The notes: generated by a model not told the origin, from the letters alone. A DNA stretch of 64,000 bases from Granulosicoccus sp036478595 (GCA_036478595.1 JAZGEF010000018.1:1-64000); one strand, 5' to 3'. Shown: positions 15,644 to 24,495, numbered from the stretch's first letter. Made by a program: numbers and translations.

Positions 15644-16417
15644 TTAGTCGGGCAGTTTAAAAAGTGAGTGTCCTTCAAGGAACTCACGCATTCGTGTAGT
15701 TTTGGGTTGCTTTAGTACCCGGTGTGGTTCGCCTTGTTCTAAAATGGTGCCCTCATTTAGAAACAACACGCGATTGGCAACATGATAGGCGAAGCCGAGT
15801 TCATGCGTGACTACTATCATGGTCATGCCTTCATCAGCGAGCTGACGCATGGTTTTCAACACCTCACCAACGAGCTCTGGGTCCAACGCTGAGGTCACTT
15901 CATCAAAGAGCATCACATCCGGATCCATTGCGAGCGCCCGCGCAATGGCTACGCGTTGTTTCTGCCCACCCGACAATCTCGATGGGTATTCAGATGCTTT
16001 GTCCTCCAGGCCAACACGATTCAGTTGCACCATCGCTTTTTCTGAGGCGATATCCTTGCTGCGGCCTAGTACGGTGATTTGGCCTTCAACAACGTTTTGC
16101 ATAACTGTCATGTGCGGAAAAAGATTGAAGTGCTGAAACACCATGCCGATTCGGGCACGCAACTGGCAAAGTTCCAATTCGCGATAGTGCATTTGCTGCT
16201 TGCGTTCGTGACCGATTAATTCGCCATTGAGGTAGATCTTGCCTTCTGTCGGCGTTTCCATGAAGTTCACGCATCGCAGCAGAGTTGACTTACCAGAGCC
16301 ACTGGATCCTAGCAGAACGACCGTTTCGCCCAAGTCAATAGACAAGTCAATGCCTTTCAACACGGCCAGGTCACCAAACTGTTTATGCAGGTTTTCTATA
16401 CGGACAATTTCAGTCAT
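15644..16417 (-). CDS. Amino-acid ABC transporter ATP-binding protein
   Basis: 257-residue cytoplasmic ATPase of the GlnQ/HisP type. Walker A is GSSGSGKSTLLRC near residue 38, the Q-loop MVFQHFNLFPHMTV near 92, the signature LSGGQKQRVAIARAL near 148, Walker B VMLFDEVTSALDPE near 170, and the switch His in VVTHELGF near 205. An extension around HERKQQMHYRELELCQLRAR is a common insertion in this subfamily. The start codon overlaps the stop of the upstream permease gene, so the products are made together. It powers uptake through the two adjacent permeases. Confidence 0.94.
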   Translation of the reverse strand: MTEIVRIENLHKQFGDLAVLKGIDLSIDLGETVVLLGSSGSGKSTLLRCVNFMETPTEGKIYLNGELIGHERKQQMHYRELELCQLRARIGMVFQHFNLFPHMTVMQNVVEGQITVLGRSKDIASEKAMVQLNRVGLEDKASEYPSRLSGGQKQRVAIARALAMDPDVMLFDEVTSALDPELVGEVLKTMRQLADEGMTMIVVTHELGFAYHVANRVLFLNEGTILEQGEPHRVLKQPKTTRMREFLEGHSLFKLPD

Positions 16418-17103
16418 CAGTCGCTCTGGCTGAGCATGCGCTCAAGCACGTATGTAGTTTGCACAACGGGATAGAGTATCAGAAAAAAAATGATCGCCAC
16501 TGCTGTATAGGATTCGATTGGATTGAAGTTGAGATCAGCAATTAATTTTGCCTGGTTGAGCGTCTCGACATAAGCCACAACCGACGCGAGTGTGGACATC
16601 TTGAATACTTCAATGCCGCGGTTGGTCAATGCCGGCAGCACACGTTTTATCGCAACAGGTAATATGATACGACGTAGCGTTTGTCCATATGCCATGCCTA
16701 TTGCCTTACCTGCTTCCCACTGCCCGGGATCTATTGACTGTATTCCCGCCCGGTAGATTTCGGCTGAAAAAGCCATTGTATTGAATGATATACCAAGCAC
16801 CGCGGCCAGAAACGGGTTGACTTCTACGCCCGACAAAATTGGAAAGGCATAGTAGAACCAGATGATCTGTACCAGCACAGGCGTGTTACGAAATACTTCA
16901 ACAAATACCCGAGCTGGCCACCGTAAGTGCGGCGATCGGGAATAGCGCATTATGCCAATGACAAGCCCGCCAACCAGTCCAAGCACAACGGTAACTAGAA
17001 AAATGAGAACGGTACCCTTGATACCTACCCACAGCGCGGGCCAGTTTTGCAATACAGTAGCGAAATCCCAACTGTGCTCCATATCAATGCACCGTTGTTT
17101 CAC
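16417..17103 (-). CDS. Amino-acid ABC transporter permease (HisM/GlnP type)
   Basis: 228 residues with about five membrane helices. The family motif of the ATPase-coupling loop is seen as EAGKAIGMAYGQTLRRIILP near residue 133. The region VFRNTPVLVQIIWFYYAFPI is the standard HisMQ N-terminal loop. The gene overlaps the second permease gene by 20 bp and the ATPase gene by 1 bp. The two non-identical permeases should form the heterodimeric channel. Confidence 0.92.
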   Translation of the reverse strand: MKQRCIDMEHSWDFATVLQNWPALWVGIKGTVLIFLVTVVLGLVGGLVIGIMRYSRSPHLRWPARVFVEVFRNTPVLVQIIWFYYAFPILSGVEVNPFLAAVLGISFNTMAFSAEIYRAGIQSIDPGQWEAGKAIGMAYGQTLRRIILPVAIKRVLPALTNRGIEVFKMSTLASVVAYVETLNQAKLIADLNFNPIESYTAVAIIFFLILYPVVQTTYVLERMLSQSD

Positions 17104-17758
17104 CGGATCGGGCGAAATGTTGCTCGAGTCGGATAGAGAGTTGGCTAAAGATAAATATCAAAACTAAATACATCAATGCGACAATGGTATACACCTCCAA
17201 TGGCCGAAAGGTCTTTTGCGCGAGATCATTGGCTTGAAACATCAAATCAGCGTAAGCAACCGTCGATACCAAGGTTGTGGTTTTCAACAATTCAATAGAT
17301 CTCTCCATAAAGGCTGGAATCATCAGTTTGATCGCTTGCGGCAGAATGATCCGACGCAAACTTTGTCGCGCAGTCATGCCGACCGCTTTGGCGCCCTCCC
17401 ACTGACCTTTATCAATGGATAGAATGCCGCCGCGGAAAATTTCGGCAAAAAATGCGGAGGACTGAATTGAGAACGTGACAACAGCTGCGATAAATGGCGT
17501 CATTCGAACATCAATAAGAATTGGCAAGGCGAAAAAAAACCAGAACAGCTGTACTAGTGGAGGTGTGGTGCGGAAGAACTCAACAATAAATGTGGCGATA
17601 CCCGCCAGGGGCCGAAATTTTGACAACCGCATCAGTGACAGTGCGAGCCCCAGTGGCACCCCGAACAGCAGCGACAGCGAGGTAATCCGCAAGGTATTTA
17701 GCAACCCCAGCAGAAGCAGATCAAAATCGCGCAGCACTGCAATAAAGTTCCATTCCAT
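17084..17758 (-). CDS. Amino-acid ABC transporter permease, first gene of the operon
   Basis: 224 residues, with the same architecture as its neighbour: FFRTTPPLVQLFWFFFALPI near residue 63 and the coupling motif EGAKAVGMTARQSLRRIILP near residue 127. Its start is about 100 bp from the divergent sulfatase start, so the operon promoter must lie in that interval. The C-terminus overlaps the start of the next permease gene, consistent with translational coupling. Confidence 0.92.
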   Translation of the reverse strand: MEWNFIAVLRDFDLLLLGLLNTLRITSLSLLFGVPLGLALSLMRLSKFRPLAGIATFIVEFFRTTPPLVQLFWFFFALPILIDVRMTPFIAAVVTFSIQSSAFFAEIFRGGILSIDKGQWEGAKAVGMTARQSLRRIILPQAIKLMIPAFMERSIELLKTTTLVSTVAYADLMFQANDLAQKTFRPLEVYTIVALMYLVLIFIFSQLSIRLEQHFARSGETTVH

Positions 17759-17858
17759 GTGGCTGCTTACCCGAGTTTCACAAAGTCAATGTGTTTAAAA
17801 GTGCAAACAGAGTACGTGATATAGTGAAAATTGTCGACAATATTACAATAAAGCCCCA

Positions 17859-19397
17859 ATGGACAAACCCAATATCCTGTTTCTTCAGGTTGATCAGCTC
17901 GCCGCCAAGTCGTTAGGTAGCTACGGCAACCCAATTTGCCACGCTCCAAATTTGGATCAGCTCGCCGCAACCGGCTTGGCCTTTGATACGGCTTATTGTA
18001 ATTTTCCGCTGTGCGCACCGTCTCGATTTTCAATGGCAACAGGAAAATTGTGCTCGGAAATTGGTGTCTATGACAACGCCGCAGAGATGCCAGCCTCAAT
18101 TCCCACGTATGCACACTACCTGAGCGCCGCCGGCTACCAGACTGCACTGTCGGGCAAAATGCATTTCATCGGCCCTGACCAATATCATGGGTTTGAAAAG
18201 CGCCTGACACCTGATCTTTACCCTGCAGATTTTGCCTGGGTGCCGAATTGGGGTGATGAAGGCGAGCGTGATACTAATGACTCGAGTTCGGTGCTGGTAT
18301 CCGGCATCTGTGAAAGATCAGTCCAGATGGATTTTGACGATCTGGTGACCTATCACGCAATACAGCATCTTTATGATCAAGCCCGGTCCACCGATGAGCG
18401 GCCATTTTTTCTACAGGTTTCGTACACGCACCCGCACGAACCTTATTTGTGTCACCCGGAGTATTGGGCACTCTATGAAGGCATAGACATTCCAATGCCC
18501 GATGTGCGCGCGTTGTCAGCCAGCCAGCACGACAGCCATTCGGTTCGTCTGCTCTCAGATTTTAATATGCTTGATTTACGATTTTCGGACGAAGATATTC
18601 TTCGCGCCCGACGGGCATATTATGGTTCGATAAGTTATCTTGATGCCATGGTTGGTCGCATCCTGAGCGTGCTCGAATTATTGGGCATGGCTGAGAACAC
18701 GGCCATCGTTTTTACGTCAGATCATGGCGATATGCTCGGTGAGCGCGGCATGTGGTTCAAGAAACATTTTTTTGAACCATCGCTGCGAGTGCCATTGATT
18801 ATCAAGTTGCCAGGTGTTGCCCCTGGTCGGGTCGCAACACCGGCCTCGTTGGTGGATTTGCTACCAACCTTCATGGGCATTGCAGAGGGGCCGGGCTGGC
18901 AACCGGAAATAGAGTTACTGGATGGAGCTGATTTAACCGATATAGCTACTCAGCCGGTAGACCATGACCGGCCTGTCTACGCCGAATATCTGGCCGAGGC
19001 AACGACTTCACCGATCTTTATGATTCGCCGCGGGCGATTCAAATTTATCGAGTCTGCACATGATCAGCCTTTGCTGTTTGATGTCGAAGCAGACCCACAA
19101 GAGCTCGTCAACTTGGCATCTGATCCAGCGCACGCAACGCTACTTGCGCGTTTCCAGGCAGAAATGGCGGAGAAATGGGATAGCTCCGTACTAACTGATC
19201 AGATCAAGCTAAGTCAACAGCGCCGCCGCCTGATCATCGAGGGTAACGCGAAGGGCAGCAAACCTCGTTGGAACCACGGAGAGGATCAGAATGACAAGGT
19301 AATCTGGTACCGTGGAGATGAGGGCTATAACCAATGGGCGTTTGCATACCTGCCAGTGCGGGATGACAGCACGCCCAATGTCAGCAGCGCAAGGTAG
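17859..19397 (+). CDS. betC: Choline-sulfatase-like sulfatase
   Basis: 512-residue cytoplasmic (no signal peptide) type I sulfatase. NILFLQVDQLAAKSLGSYGN supplies metal-binding Asp. The formylglycine-forming motif C-x-P-S-R is at residues 52-56 inside CNFPLCAPSRFSMATGKL. LSGKMHFIGPDQYHGFEKRL and FTSDHGDMLGERGMWFKKHF supply further active-site residues, and YDNAAEMPASIPTYAHYL is typical of BetC. The enzyme would hydrolyse choline-O-sulfate to choline and sulfate. The absence of a signal peptide fits a cytoplasmic substrate imported by a transporter, possibly the divergent ABC system. No betA/betB/betI genes follow, so choline would be processed elsewhere. Other alkyl or aryl sulfate esters remain possible. 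Confidence 0.85.
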   Translation: MDKPNILFLQVDQLAAKSLGSYGNPICHAPNLDQLAATGLAFDTAYCNFPLCAPSRFSMATGKLCSEIGVYDNAAEMPASIPTYAHYLSAAGYQTALSGKMHFIGPDQYHGFEKRLTPDLYPADFAWVPNWGDEGERDTNDSSSVLVSGICERSVQMDFDDLVTYHAIQHLYDQARSTDERPFFLQVSYTHPHEPYLCHPEYWALYEGIDIPMPDVRALSASQHDSHSVRLLSDFNMLDLRFSDEDILRARRAYYGSISYLDAMVGRILSVLELLGMAENTAIVFTSDHGDMLGERGMWFKKHFFEPSLRVPLIIKLPGVAPGRVATPASLVDLLPTFMGIAEGPGWQPEIELLDGADLTDIATQPVDHDRPVYAEYLAEATTSPIFMIRRGRFKFIESAHDQPLLFDVEADPQELVNLASDPAHATLLARFQAEMAEKWDSSVLTDQIKLSQQRRRLIIEGNAKGSKPRWNHGEDQNDKVIWYRGDEGYNQWAFAYLPVRDDSTPNVSSAR

Positions 19398-19824
19398 AGT
19401 GCGTACTTATAAACAGGTCAGTCAGGCCATGGCACCCGACAGAAAGCTTGCCAGATTTTTAGACAGGCTCGGTGACAGATAACCACCTTCCTGAATATAC
19501 AGGGTCGGGAGCCCTTATAATGCTATGCAAGGCCACTGACGTTAAGCAGCAAAGCTATTGTCCTACTCAGCGGTATATTTTTGCTGGGAGTTCCGTTAGT
19601 ACTGCACTGCCGGCTGGCTTGCCTATCGAAGGCGCCGCATGTAACCATGGCAGGTAAGCGTAAACAACAACGCCGCTTGCTCCTGCTGCTTTTTTTGCCG
19701 CCTGCGAAACACATGGCTTTTCTGTATGTGGGAGAAGAAGATCGCGTGATTGTGTCATTTCATGCGCGCCTAGATAGTGAAAAAGGGCTTCGGTTTAGTA
19801 GCGGTTACACTATGAACTAGCGTG
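19398..19824. other. Intergenic stretch without a recognised gene
   Basis: About 430 bp. A 27-residue frame at 19399-19482 (GTG start, containing MAPDRKLARFLDRLGDR, then TAA) has a protein-like basic amphipathic C-terminus and may be a gene tail. A TTG-initiated frame of 79 codons at 19581-19820 mixes a hydrophobic run, an arginine/leucine-rich run and a charged end. I recognise neither, and no ribosome site supports them. This looks like decayed sequence. Confidence 0.3.
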
Positions 19825-20718
19825 CTACGCCTCTCCATGTGATGAGCCAGTAGCAGGTGAACGGTAAAACACAATAAAGGCACCCATCGAGGCCAACACA
19901 ACACCAAGCACAGATGGCAGCGACCACTGATAGCCTTCCAATAATGTGGATACGGCTAAGGCTACGATTGGGAACAACACAGTGGCATAGCCCGCTTGAG
20001 CCGCGCCTGCCTGTGCAACCAGCGTAAGATACGCCACAAAAGCGATAACAGAGGCACCGATGGCTAAATACACCAAGGCTGCAAGATAGGTTGCATCCAT
20101 GGGTAGAGCCATAGATTCACCCAGCACTAGCGCAGCTGCAGTGCAAATAGTGGCACCAATTAACATACCGCTACCGATCATGCTAGGCGTGTGAGCTTGT
20201 TTTGATAATGCTGCTGATACTAGATTTCCGACTGAGAAAAACCAGGTGCCTAACACAGAGAGCGATAAGCCGATCATGGTGTTATATTGATCTGCTGCCA
20301 CGGTGGAAAATAGCGATGGTGCAAACAAGGTTGCAATGCCTGTGACACCAAAAGCGGCACCCAATAGTGTACGTGGCATTGGCTTTATACCAGCCCATAC
20401 CCATTGATTAAACACGGTGATGAACACAGCGGCTGCAAATACAATCGAGATTAAGCCGCTTGTGATGTAGCTAGCTGCGAAATAGAAACTGATAAAGTTG
20501 GCACAGAACAAACACACACTTAAGGCACACAACAAAGGCAGCTGGCTACGTGTTGGTGCTTGAAATTCACTGCGTAGTTTTAACCACGCGCATAGCACAA
20601 TGCCGGCAATACCAAAACGCCACGCGATGGATACCACTGGATGAGTATCGCCAATCTGCAATGCAATTGCATACCAGGATAAGCCCCAAAATAGGACTAC
20701 AACGCCAAGAAGGATCAT
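19825..20718 (-). CDS. DMT superfamily (EamA) transporter
   Basis: 297 residues with ten predicted helices in two five-helix EamA repeats. The first begins LLGVVVLFWGLSWYAIALQI, a typical N-terminal signature. The second starts near residue 150 (MIGLSLSVLGTWFFSVGNLV). The end, LPSVLGVVLASMGAFIVFY, is the family's last helix. Such inner-membrane carriers export or exchange amino acids and other metabolites; no substrate is evident. It lies 8 bp downstream of the nucleotide-kinase-like gene on the same strand. Confidence 0.88.
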   Translation of the reverse strand: MILLGVVVLFWGLSWYAIALQIGDTHPVVSIAWRFGIAGIVLCAWLKLRSEFQAPTRSQLPLLCALSVCLFCANFISFYFAASYITSGLISIVFAAAVFITVFNQWVWAGIKPMPRTLLGAAFGVTGIATLFAPSLFSTVAADQYNTMIGLSLSVLGTWFFSVGNLVSAALSKQAHTPSMIGSGMLIGATICTAAALVLGESMALPMDATYLAALVYLAIGASVIAFVAYLTLVAQAGAAQAGYATVLFPIVALAVSTLLEGYQWSLPSVLGVVLASMGAFIVFYRSPATGSSHGEA

Positions 20719-20726
20719 CGCGTATT

Positions 20727-21773
20727 CTATTCGTCTGCTGGTGGGTAGGGGCGCAAACCAAGCAGTATTTCAGATTTATTTGATAAGGGCTTTTCTATTA
20801 ATGCTGCATCTGTGTATTGAGAAAGGCTCTCAGTAACGCGTGCATACACAATCTCTCGTTTAGAGCTTGAGTCGATTTCGATGCATTTGTTGTTCTTTTT
20901 GAACAAGTCAACCGTTGGTAGAGTCTCCTCTTTGTAGGTTTCAAAACGTAACTTCATGCTTTCGACGTTATCATCACTACGCCCCGAGTATTTGGCTCTA
21001 CTTAGTATTCGTTTTTCAAGCACATCATAAGGGCACTCAAAATACAACATCGTTGGCAATTCGGAATCACGCCCAAAGGTTTCATACCAGGCTTCCATGT
21101 TATTCAATGAACGCGGGAATCCGTCTAACAGAAAATTTCTATTGCCCGTTGTGCGGGTGAGCGTCTCCATAGCATCCTTGAGTAGTGTCACCATGATTTC
21201 GTTAGGAACTAGCTCACCGGCGGTTATGTATTCTTCTATGGCTTCAGCTTGTGGCCCCTTAGCATCAAGTTCTGCTCGTAGGAGATCACCCGTTGATAGA
21301 TGAGCCCAACCGAGTTGCTCTTCGGCTACTTCGCACTGGGTGCCTTTGCCACTTCCTGGTCCGCCAATAACAAACACCACATTAGGTGGGGGGCAAGGTT
21401 CTCGAGGATCGTAGTGATGCAGTACTACCTTCGGGGCAGGTGCGACTCCCTTGTGATATACATGCCACGCTCGTGTGGTTGGAGGGAGCATATCTTCGCA
21501 AGTATCATCGTAGGCCAGGTGCCCATCGAGCCGGCAGATTCGCCATGACTTGTAACTGTTTGAGTAAGATAGAGCAGGGCTTCTCTCACTTTTGCCATCG
21601 GCACGGTCCCAGGCCATCTTACCGTTCCAATAACCGATGCTGGAGATGGTTCCTGATTCGGATTCAGCCGGTGGTGCTGTAGAGGGCACATACAGGCCAT
21701 CACATTCGGGTAGGCCGGCACCCGATACCTCAATGAAATAGGTGTTCGGTGGTAGCGCTTCTGACTGGCTCAT
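20727..21773 (-). CDS. Eukaryote-like UMP/CMP kinase with an extra N-terminal domain
   Basis: 348 residues. Residues 131-322 are a complete short-LID nucleoside monophosphate kinase: P-loop GGPGSGKGTQC (137-147), STGDLLRAEL (160-169), the NMP-binding stretch EYITAGELVPNEI (181-193), LLDGFPRSLNN (215-225) and the LID segment SRAKYSGRSDDNVES (258-272). The GRSDDN form and overall order are those of eukaryotic UMP-CMP kinase, not bacterial Cmk, PyrH or long-LID Adk. Residues 1-125 form a separate Trp/Tyr/Gly-rich domain (YFIEVSGAGLPECDGLYVP, WRICRLDGHLAYDD, WHVYHKG). It resembles small repeat domains I associate with algal and other protist proteins. No signal peptide is seen. Likely activity is phosphoryl transfer to UMP/CMP; a role beside the housekeeping kinases is unknown. 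Confidence 0.8.
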   Translation of the reverse strand: MSQSEALPPNTYFIEVSGAGLPECDGLYVPSTAPPAESESGTISSIGYWNGKMAWDRADGKSERSPALSYSNSYKSWRICRLDGHLAYDDTCEDMLPPTTRAWHVYHKGVAPAPKVVLHHYDPREPCPPPNVVFVIGGPGSGKGTQCEVAEEQLGWAHLSTGDLLRAELDAKGPQAEAIEEYITAGELVPNEIMVTLLKDAMETLTRTTGNRNFLLDGFPRSLNNMEAWYETFGRDSELPTMLYFECPYDVLEKRILSRAKYSGRSDDNVESMKLRFETYKEETLPTVDLFKKNNKCIEIDSSSKREIVYARVTESLSQYTDAALIEKPLSNKSEILLGLRPYPPADE

Positions 21774-21914
21774 TTAGATCGTAATATTTTAAGTTTCAGC
21801 TGAATTTTAAACGTTTCGCGCGATATTGTCGCCACCAGATCTGGACCAGCAACAGACTAGGGTTCACATTAAGCGTAAAATATTGGAATACCATCGTTTT
21901 TGGAAGGTAAGTTT

Positions 21915-22265
21915 ATGCTACCCATGGGAACAATAATCACTGGCGTTATGCTGGTGGCCTTGGTATTCGCCACTCCCTATGCTTTTGCTAAACAGCTCAA
22001 GCCCTTGCCTAAATGGGTAGCACTGCCAGTCGGCCTTCTGGTATTGGCAGCAGGTGGATGGAACGTGTTTTGGTACGCCTCACAGCACATCACAGAATAT
22101 TGGGGTATTGCGGCATTGATTTCAGGTGGTTTGTTAATGATAACGGCTGCTTATATATTGGGTTTCAAGCGCATACCAACGCTATTAATTCAAGGTAAAC
22201 CCATTGTCCTGTTAGCTTTACTAGCTTGTATGCTGCATTATGGAAATACGATACACAATTTATAA
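21915..22265 (+). CDS. Small integral membrane protein, four helices
   Basis: 116 residues from ATG 21915, which has GGAAGG eight bases upstream; an in-frame TTG at 21900 lies inside that ribosome site. Hydrophobic segments fall at about residues 8-26, 36-55, 62-84 and 94-112, joined by very short loops (KQLKPLPKW, SQHITEYW, FKRIPTLLIQGK). No motif identifies a family. It lies between a divergent gene and the downstream flavoprotein gene, 67 bp away, but a link is not evident. Confidence 0.65.
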   Translation: MLPMGTIITGVMLVALVFATPYAFAKQLKPLPKWVALPVGLLVLAAGGWNVFWYASQHITEYWGIAALISGGLLMITAAYILGFKRIPTLLIQGKPIVLLALLACMLHYGNTIHNL

Positions 22266-22332
22266 CTGTATCTTTATAGCGGTATGTTTATTACCGTATT
22301 TTCTGACATAAACGAGCTTGCAGATAAAAATT

Positions 22333-24378
22333 ATGTCAACTGACCCGTTACTACAACCATTTGATCTAAAACATCTTCGATTAAAAAATCGGATCATGAC
22401 GACCTCTCATGAGCCAGCCTATCCTGAAGATGGCATGCCTAAGGATCGTTACCGTGCCTATCATGAGGAACGTGCAAAGGCAGGTATTGCGCTTGCTATG
22501 ACGGCAGGTTCCGCCGCTGTATCAAAAGATAGCCCGCCAGTATTCAATAATGTATTGGTTTATTGCGATGATGTGGTGCCTTGGGTTCAGAACCTGACGG
22601 ACAGCTGCCATGAGCATGGCTGTGCCGTGATGATTCAACTAACCCATCTGGGCAGACGCACCACTTGGAATAAGGGAGACTGGTTGCCCTCAGTATCATC
22701 ATCCAAGCATCGCGAGCCTGCGCATAAAGCGTTTCCTAAATTGATAGAAGATTGGGATATTGACAGAATCATAAACGATTTTGCAGATGCTGCTGAGCGC
22801 ATGCAAGCCGGCGGCATGGATGGAATAGAGCTTCAAGTGTATGGGCATTTACTTGATCAATTTTGGTCGCCGTTAAGCAACGACTTAGTCGGACCGTACG
22901 GTGCAGACACACTAGACAATCGAATGCGGTTCCCTATGGACGTACTGTCTGCTATTCGAAAACGCGTTGGCAGTGAATTTATAGTGGGGTTTCGATACAC
23001 CGCGGATGAAGCACAGAAAGGCGGTATAACGGCCGCTGAGGGAATTGAAATTTCGAAAAAACTTGCAGCCTCTGGTAAACTCGATTTTCTCAATGTTATT
23101 CGTGGCCGAATACATACTGACCCGGCCATGACGGATATCATCCCAGTACAAGGTATGCCCAGTGCGCCGCATCTGGATTTTGCCGGCGAAGTAAAAAAAG
23201 CCACCGGCATGCCTACCTTTCATGCCGCACGAATTCCAGATGTTGCTACAGCTCGATACGCTATTAAAAGCGGCTTGCTTGATATGGTGGGTATGACTCG
23301 TGCCCACATGGCCGACCCGCATATCGTGCGTAAAATTATGCAAGGGCGTGAAGAAGATATACGTCCCTGCGTTGGTGCAACCTATTGCCTAGACCGTATC
23401 TATCAAGGTGGTGATGCCTTGTGCATTCACAACGCAGCTACAGGGCGTGAGCTCACCATGCCTCACGACATACCGGCTGCGACAATCAAACGCAGAGTGG
23501 TGATTGTAGGCGCAGGGCCTGCAGGTTTGGAGGCTGCACGGGTGTGCGCTGAGCGAGGCCACGAAGTTACTGTATTTGAAGCTCAAGCTAATGCAGGCGG
23601 ACAAGTTCGGATTTGCGCAATGACGCCTCGGCGCCGGGAAATGATGTCGATTATTGAATGGCGCGAAGCTCAATGCATGGCAAAGGGTGTTACGTTTAAA
23701 TTTAACCACTATGCAGAACTTGCTGATGTCACGGCGTTATCAGCAGATGTCGTCATCATTGCTACTGGCGGTTTACCCAACATTGAACTATTCGAAAGCG
23801 GCCAGGATGCCAAGCTAGTGGAAACCAGCTGGGACATGATTACTGGTGATGTTAAACCTGCTGATGATATTCTTATCTATGATGAAAGTGGCGATCATCC
23901 GGCGTTACAAGCAGCTGAGTTTGCTGCAGCTGCGGGTTCGAAGGTGGAAATCATGACGCCTGACAGAACGTTTGCACCCGATGTTATGGCGATGAACCTT
24001 GTCCCTTATATGCGTAGTCTTCAGGATAAGGATGTCACTTTTACCGTTACCCGTCGTTTGTTAGGCGTTGAGCGTAAGGGTAACAAGTTGCTAGCGACTA
24101 TCGGAACCGACTATAGCGATCATACGCATACAACAGAATATGACCAGGTTGTTGTTAACTACGGCACCATGCCGCTGGATGATCTATACCTACAGCTTAA
24201 ACCGTTGAGCTCTAATGGTGGCGCTGTTGACCATGAAGCATTGATTAATGGCGATATGCAAATATCGTTTCGTCATCCTGAAGGGCAGTTTCAGCTTTTC
24301 CGAATTGGCGATGCGGTTAGTGCACGTAATACGCATGCCGCTATTTACGATGCGCTGCGATTGGCTAAAGACTTATAA
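22333..24378 (+). CDS. Dimethylglycine/N-methylproline demethylase-like flavoprotein (DgcA family)
   Basis: 681 residues from ATG 22333 (a TTG at 22318 is less likely). The N-terminal half (1-340) is an old-yellow-enzyme FMN barrel: LKHLRLKNRIMTTSHEPAYP, IQLTHLGRRT, YGHLLDQFWSPLSNDLVGPY and FRYTADEAQKGG. An iron-sulfur segment CVGATYCLDRIYQGGDALC follows. A C-terminal half with a nucleotide-binding motif, RRVVIVGAGPAGLEAARVCA, completes the trimethylamine-dehydrogenase-like architecture. The TSHEPAYPEDGMPKDRYRAYH signature matches DgcA and stachydrine/N-methylproline demethylases. Only three cysteines occupy the iron-sulfur site; the position of the second cysteine in trimethylamine dehydrogenase is Ala. 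The protein would demethylate a methylated amine osmolyte. No dgcB-type partner is adjacent. Confidence 0.8.
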   Translation: MSTDPLLQPFDLKHLRLKNRIMTTSHEPAYPEDGMPKDRYRAYHEERAKAGIALAMTAGSAAVSKDSPPVFNNVLVYCDDVVPWVQNLTDSCHEHGCAVMIQLTHLGRRTTWNKGDWLPSVSSSKHREPAHKAFPKLIEDWDIDRIINDFADAAERMQAGGMDGIELQVYGHLLDQFWSPLSNDLVGPYGADTLDNRMRFPMDVLSAIRKRVGSEFIVGFRYTADEAQKGGITAAEGIEISKKLAASGKLDFLNVIRGRIHTDPAMTDIIPVQGMPSAPHLDFAGEVKKATGMPTFHAARIPDVATARYAIKSGLLDMVGMTRAHMADPHIVRKIMQGREEDIRPCVGATYCLDRIYQGGDALCIHNAATGRELTMPHDIPAATIKRRVVIVGAGPAGLEAARVCAERGHEVTVFEAQANAGGQVRICAMTPRRREMMSIIEWREAQCMAKGVTFKFNHYAELADVTALSADVVIIATGGLPNIELFESGQDAKLVETSWDMITGDVKPADDILIYDESGDHPALQAAEFAAAAGSKVEIMTPDRTFAPDVMAMNLVPYMRSLQDKDVTFTVTRRLLGVERKGNKLLATIGTDYSDHTHTTEYDQVVVNYGTMPLDDLYLQLKPLSSNGGAVDHEALINGDMQISFRHPEGQFQLFRIGDAVSARNTHAAIYDALRLAKDL

Positions 24379-24495
24379 GCTTATCATCCTCACAAAGGCA
24401 GTCACCTGGCCTGTCTTCACGGGAATGAGATTACCTACAGCAATGACAATTTTCACGGGAATCACATTGCAGTCACATGGTATATCTACTTAATA
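24379..24495. repeat. Short direct repeats between convergent genes
   Basis: TTCACGGGAATGA (24416-24428) recurs as TTCACGGGAATCA (24452-24464). GCAGTCACCTGG (24398-24409) recurs as GCAGTCACATGG (24469-24480). Arms of the TTCCCG...CGGGAA type resemble degenerate copies of widespread palindromic intergenic repeats. No clear terminator stem with a T-run was found. Confidence 0.4.

Noticed and set aside
17859..19397. Periplasmic arylsulfatase
   Set aside because: There is no signal peptide, and the CNFPLCAPSRFS and YDNAAEMPASIPT segments match choline sulfatase better.
19581..19820. 79-codon TTG-initiated frame
   Set aside because: It has unusual composition, no ribosome site and no recognisable family; it is treated as unassigned intergenic sequence.
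20727..21773. Housekeeping adenylate kinase (adk)
   Set aside because: The LID is short with the GRSDDN motif, and a large extra N-terminal domain is present, unlike bacterial Adk of about 214 residues.
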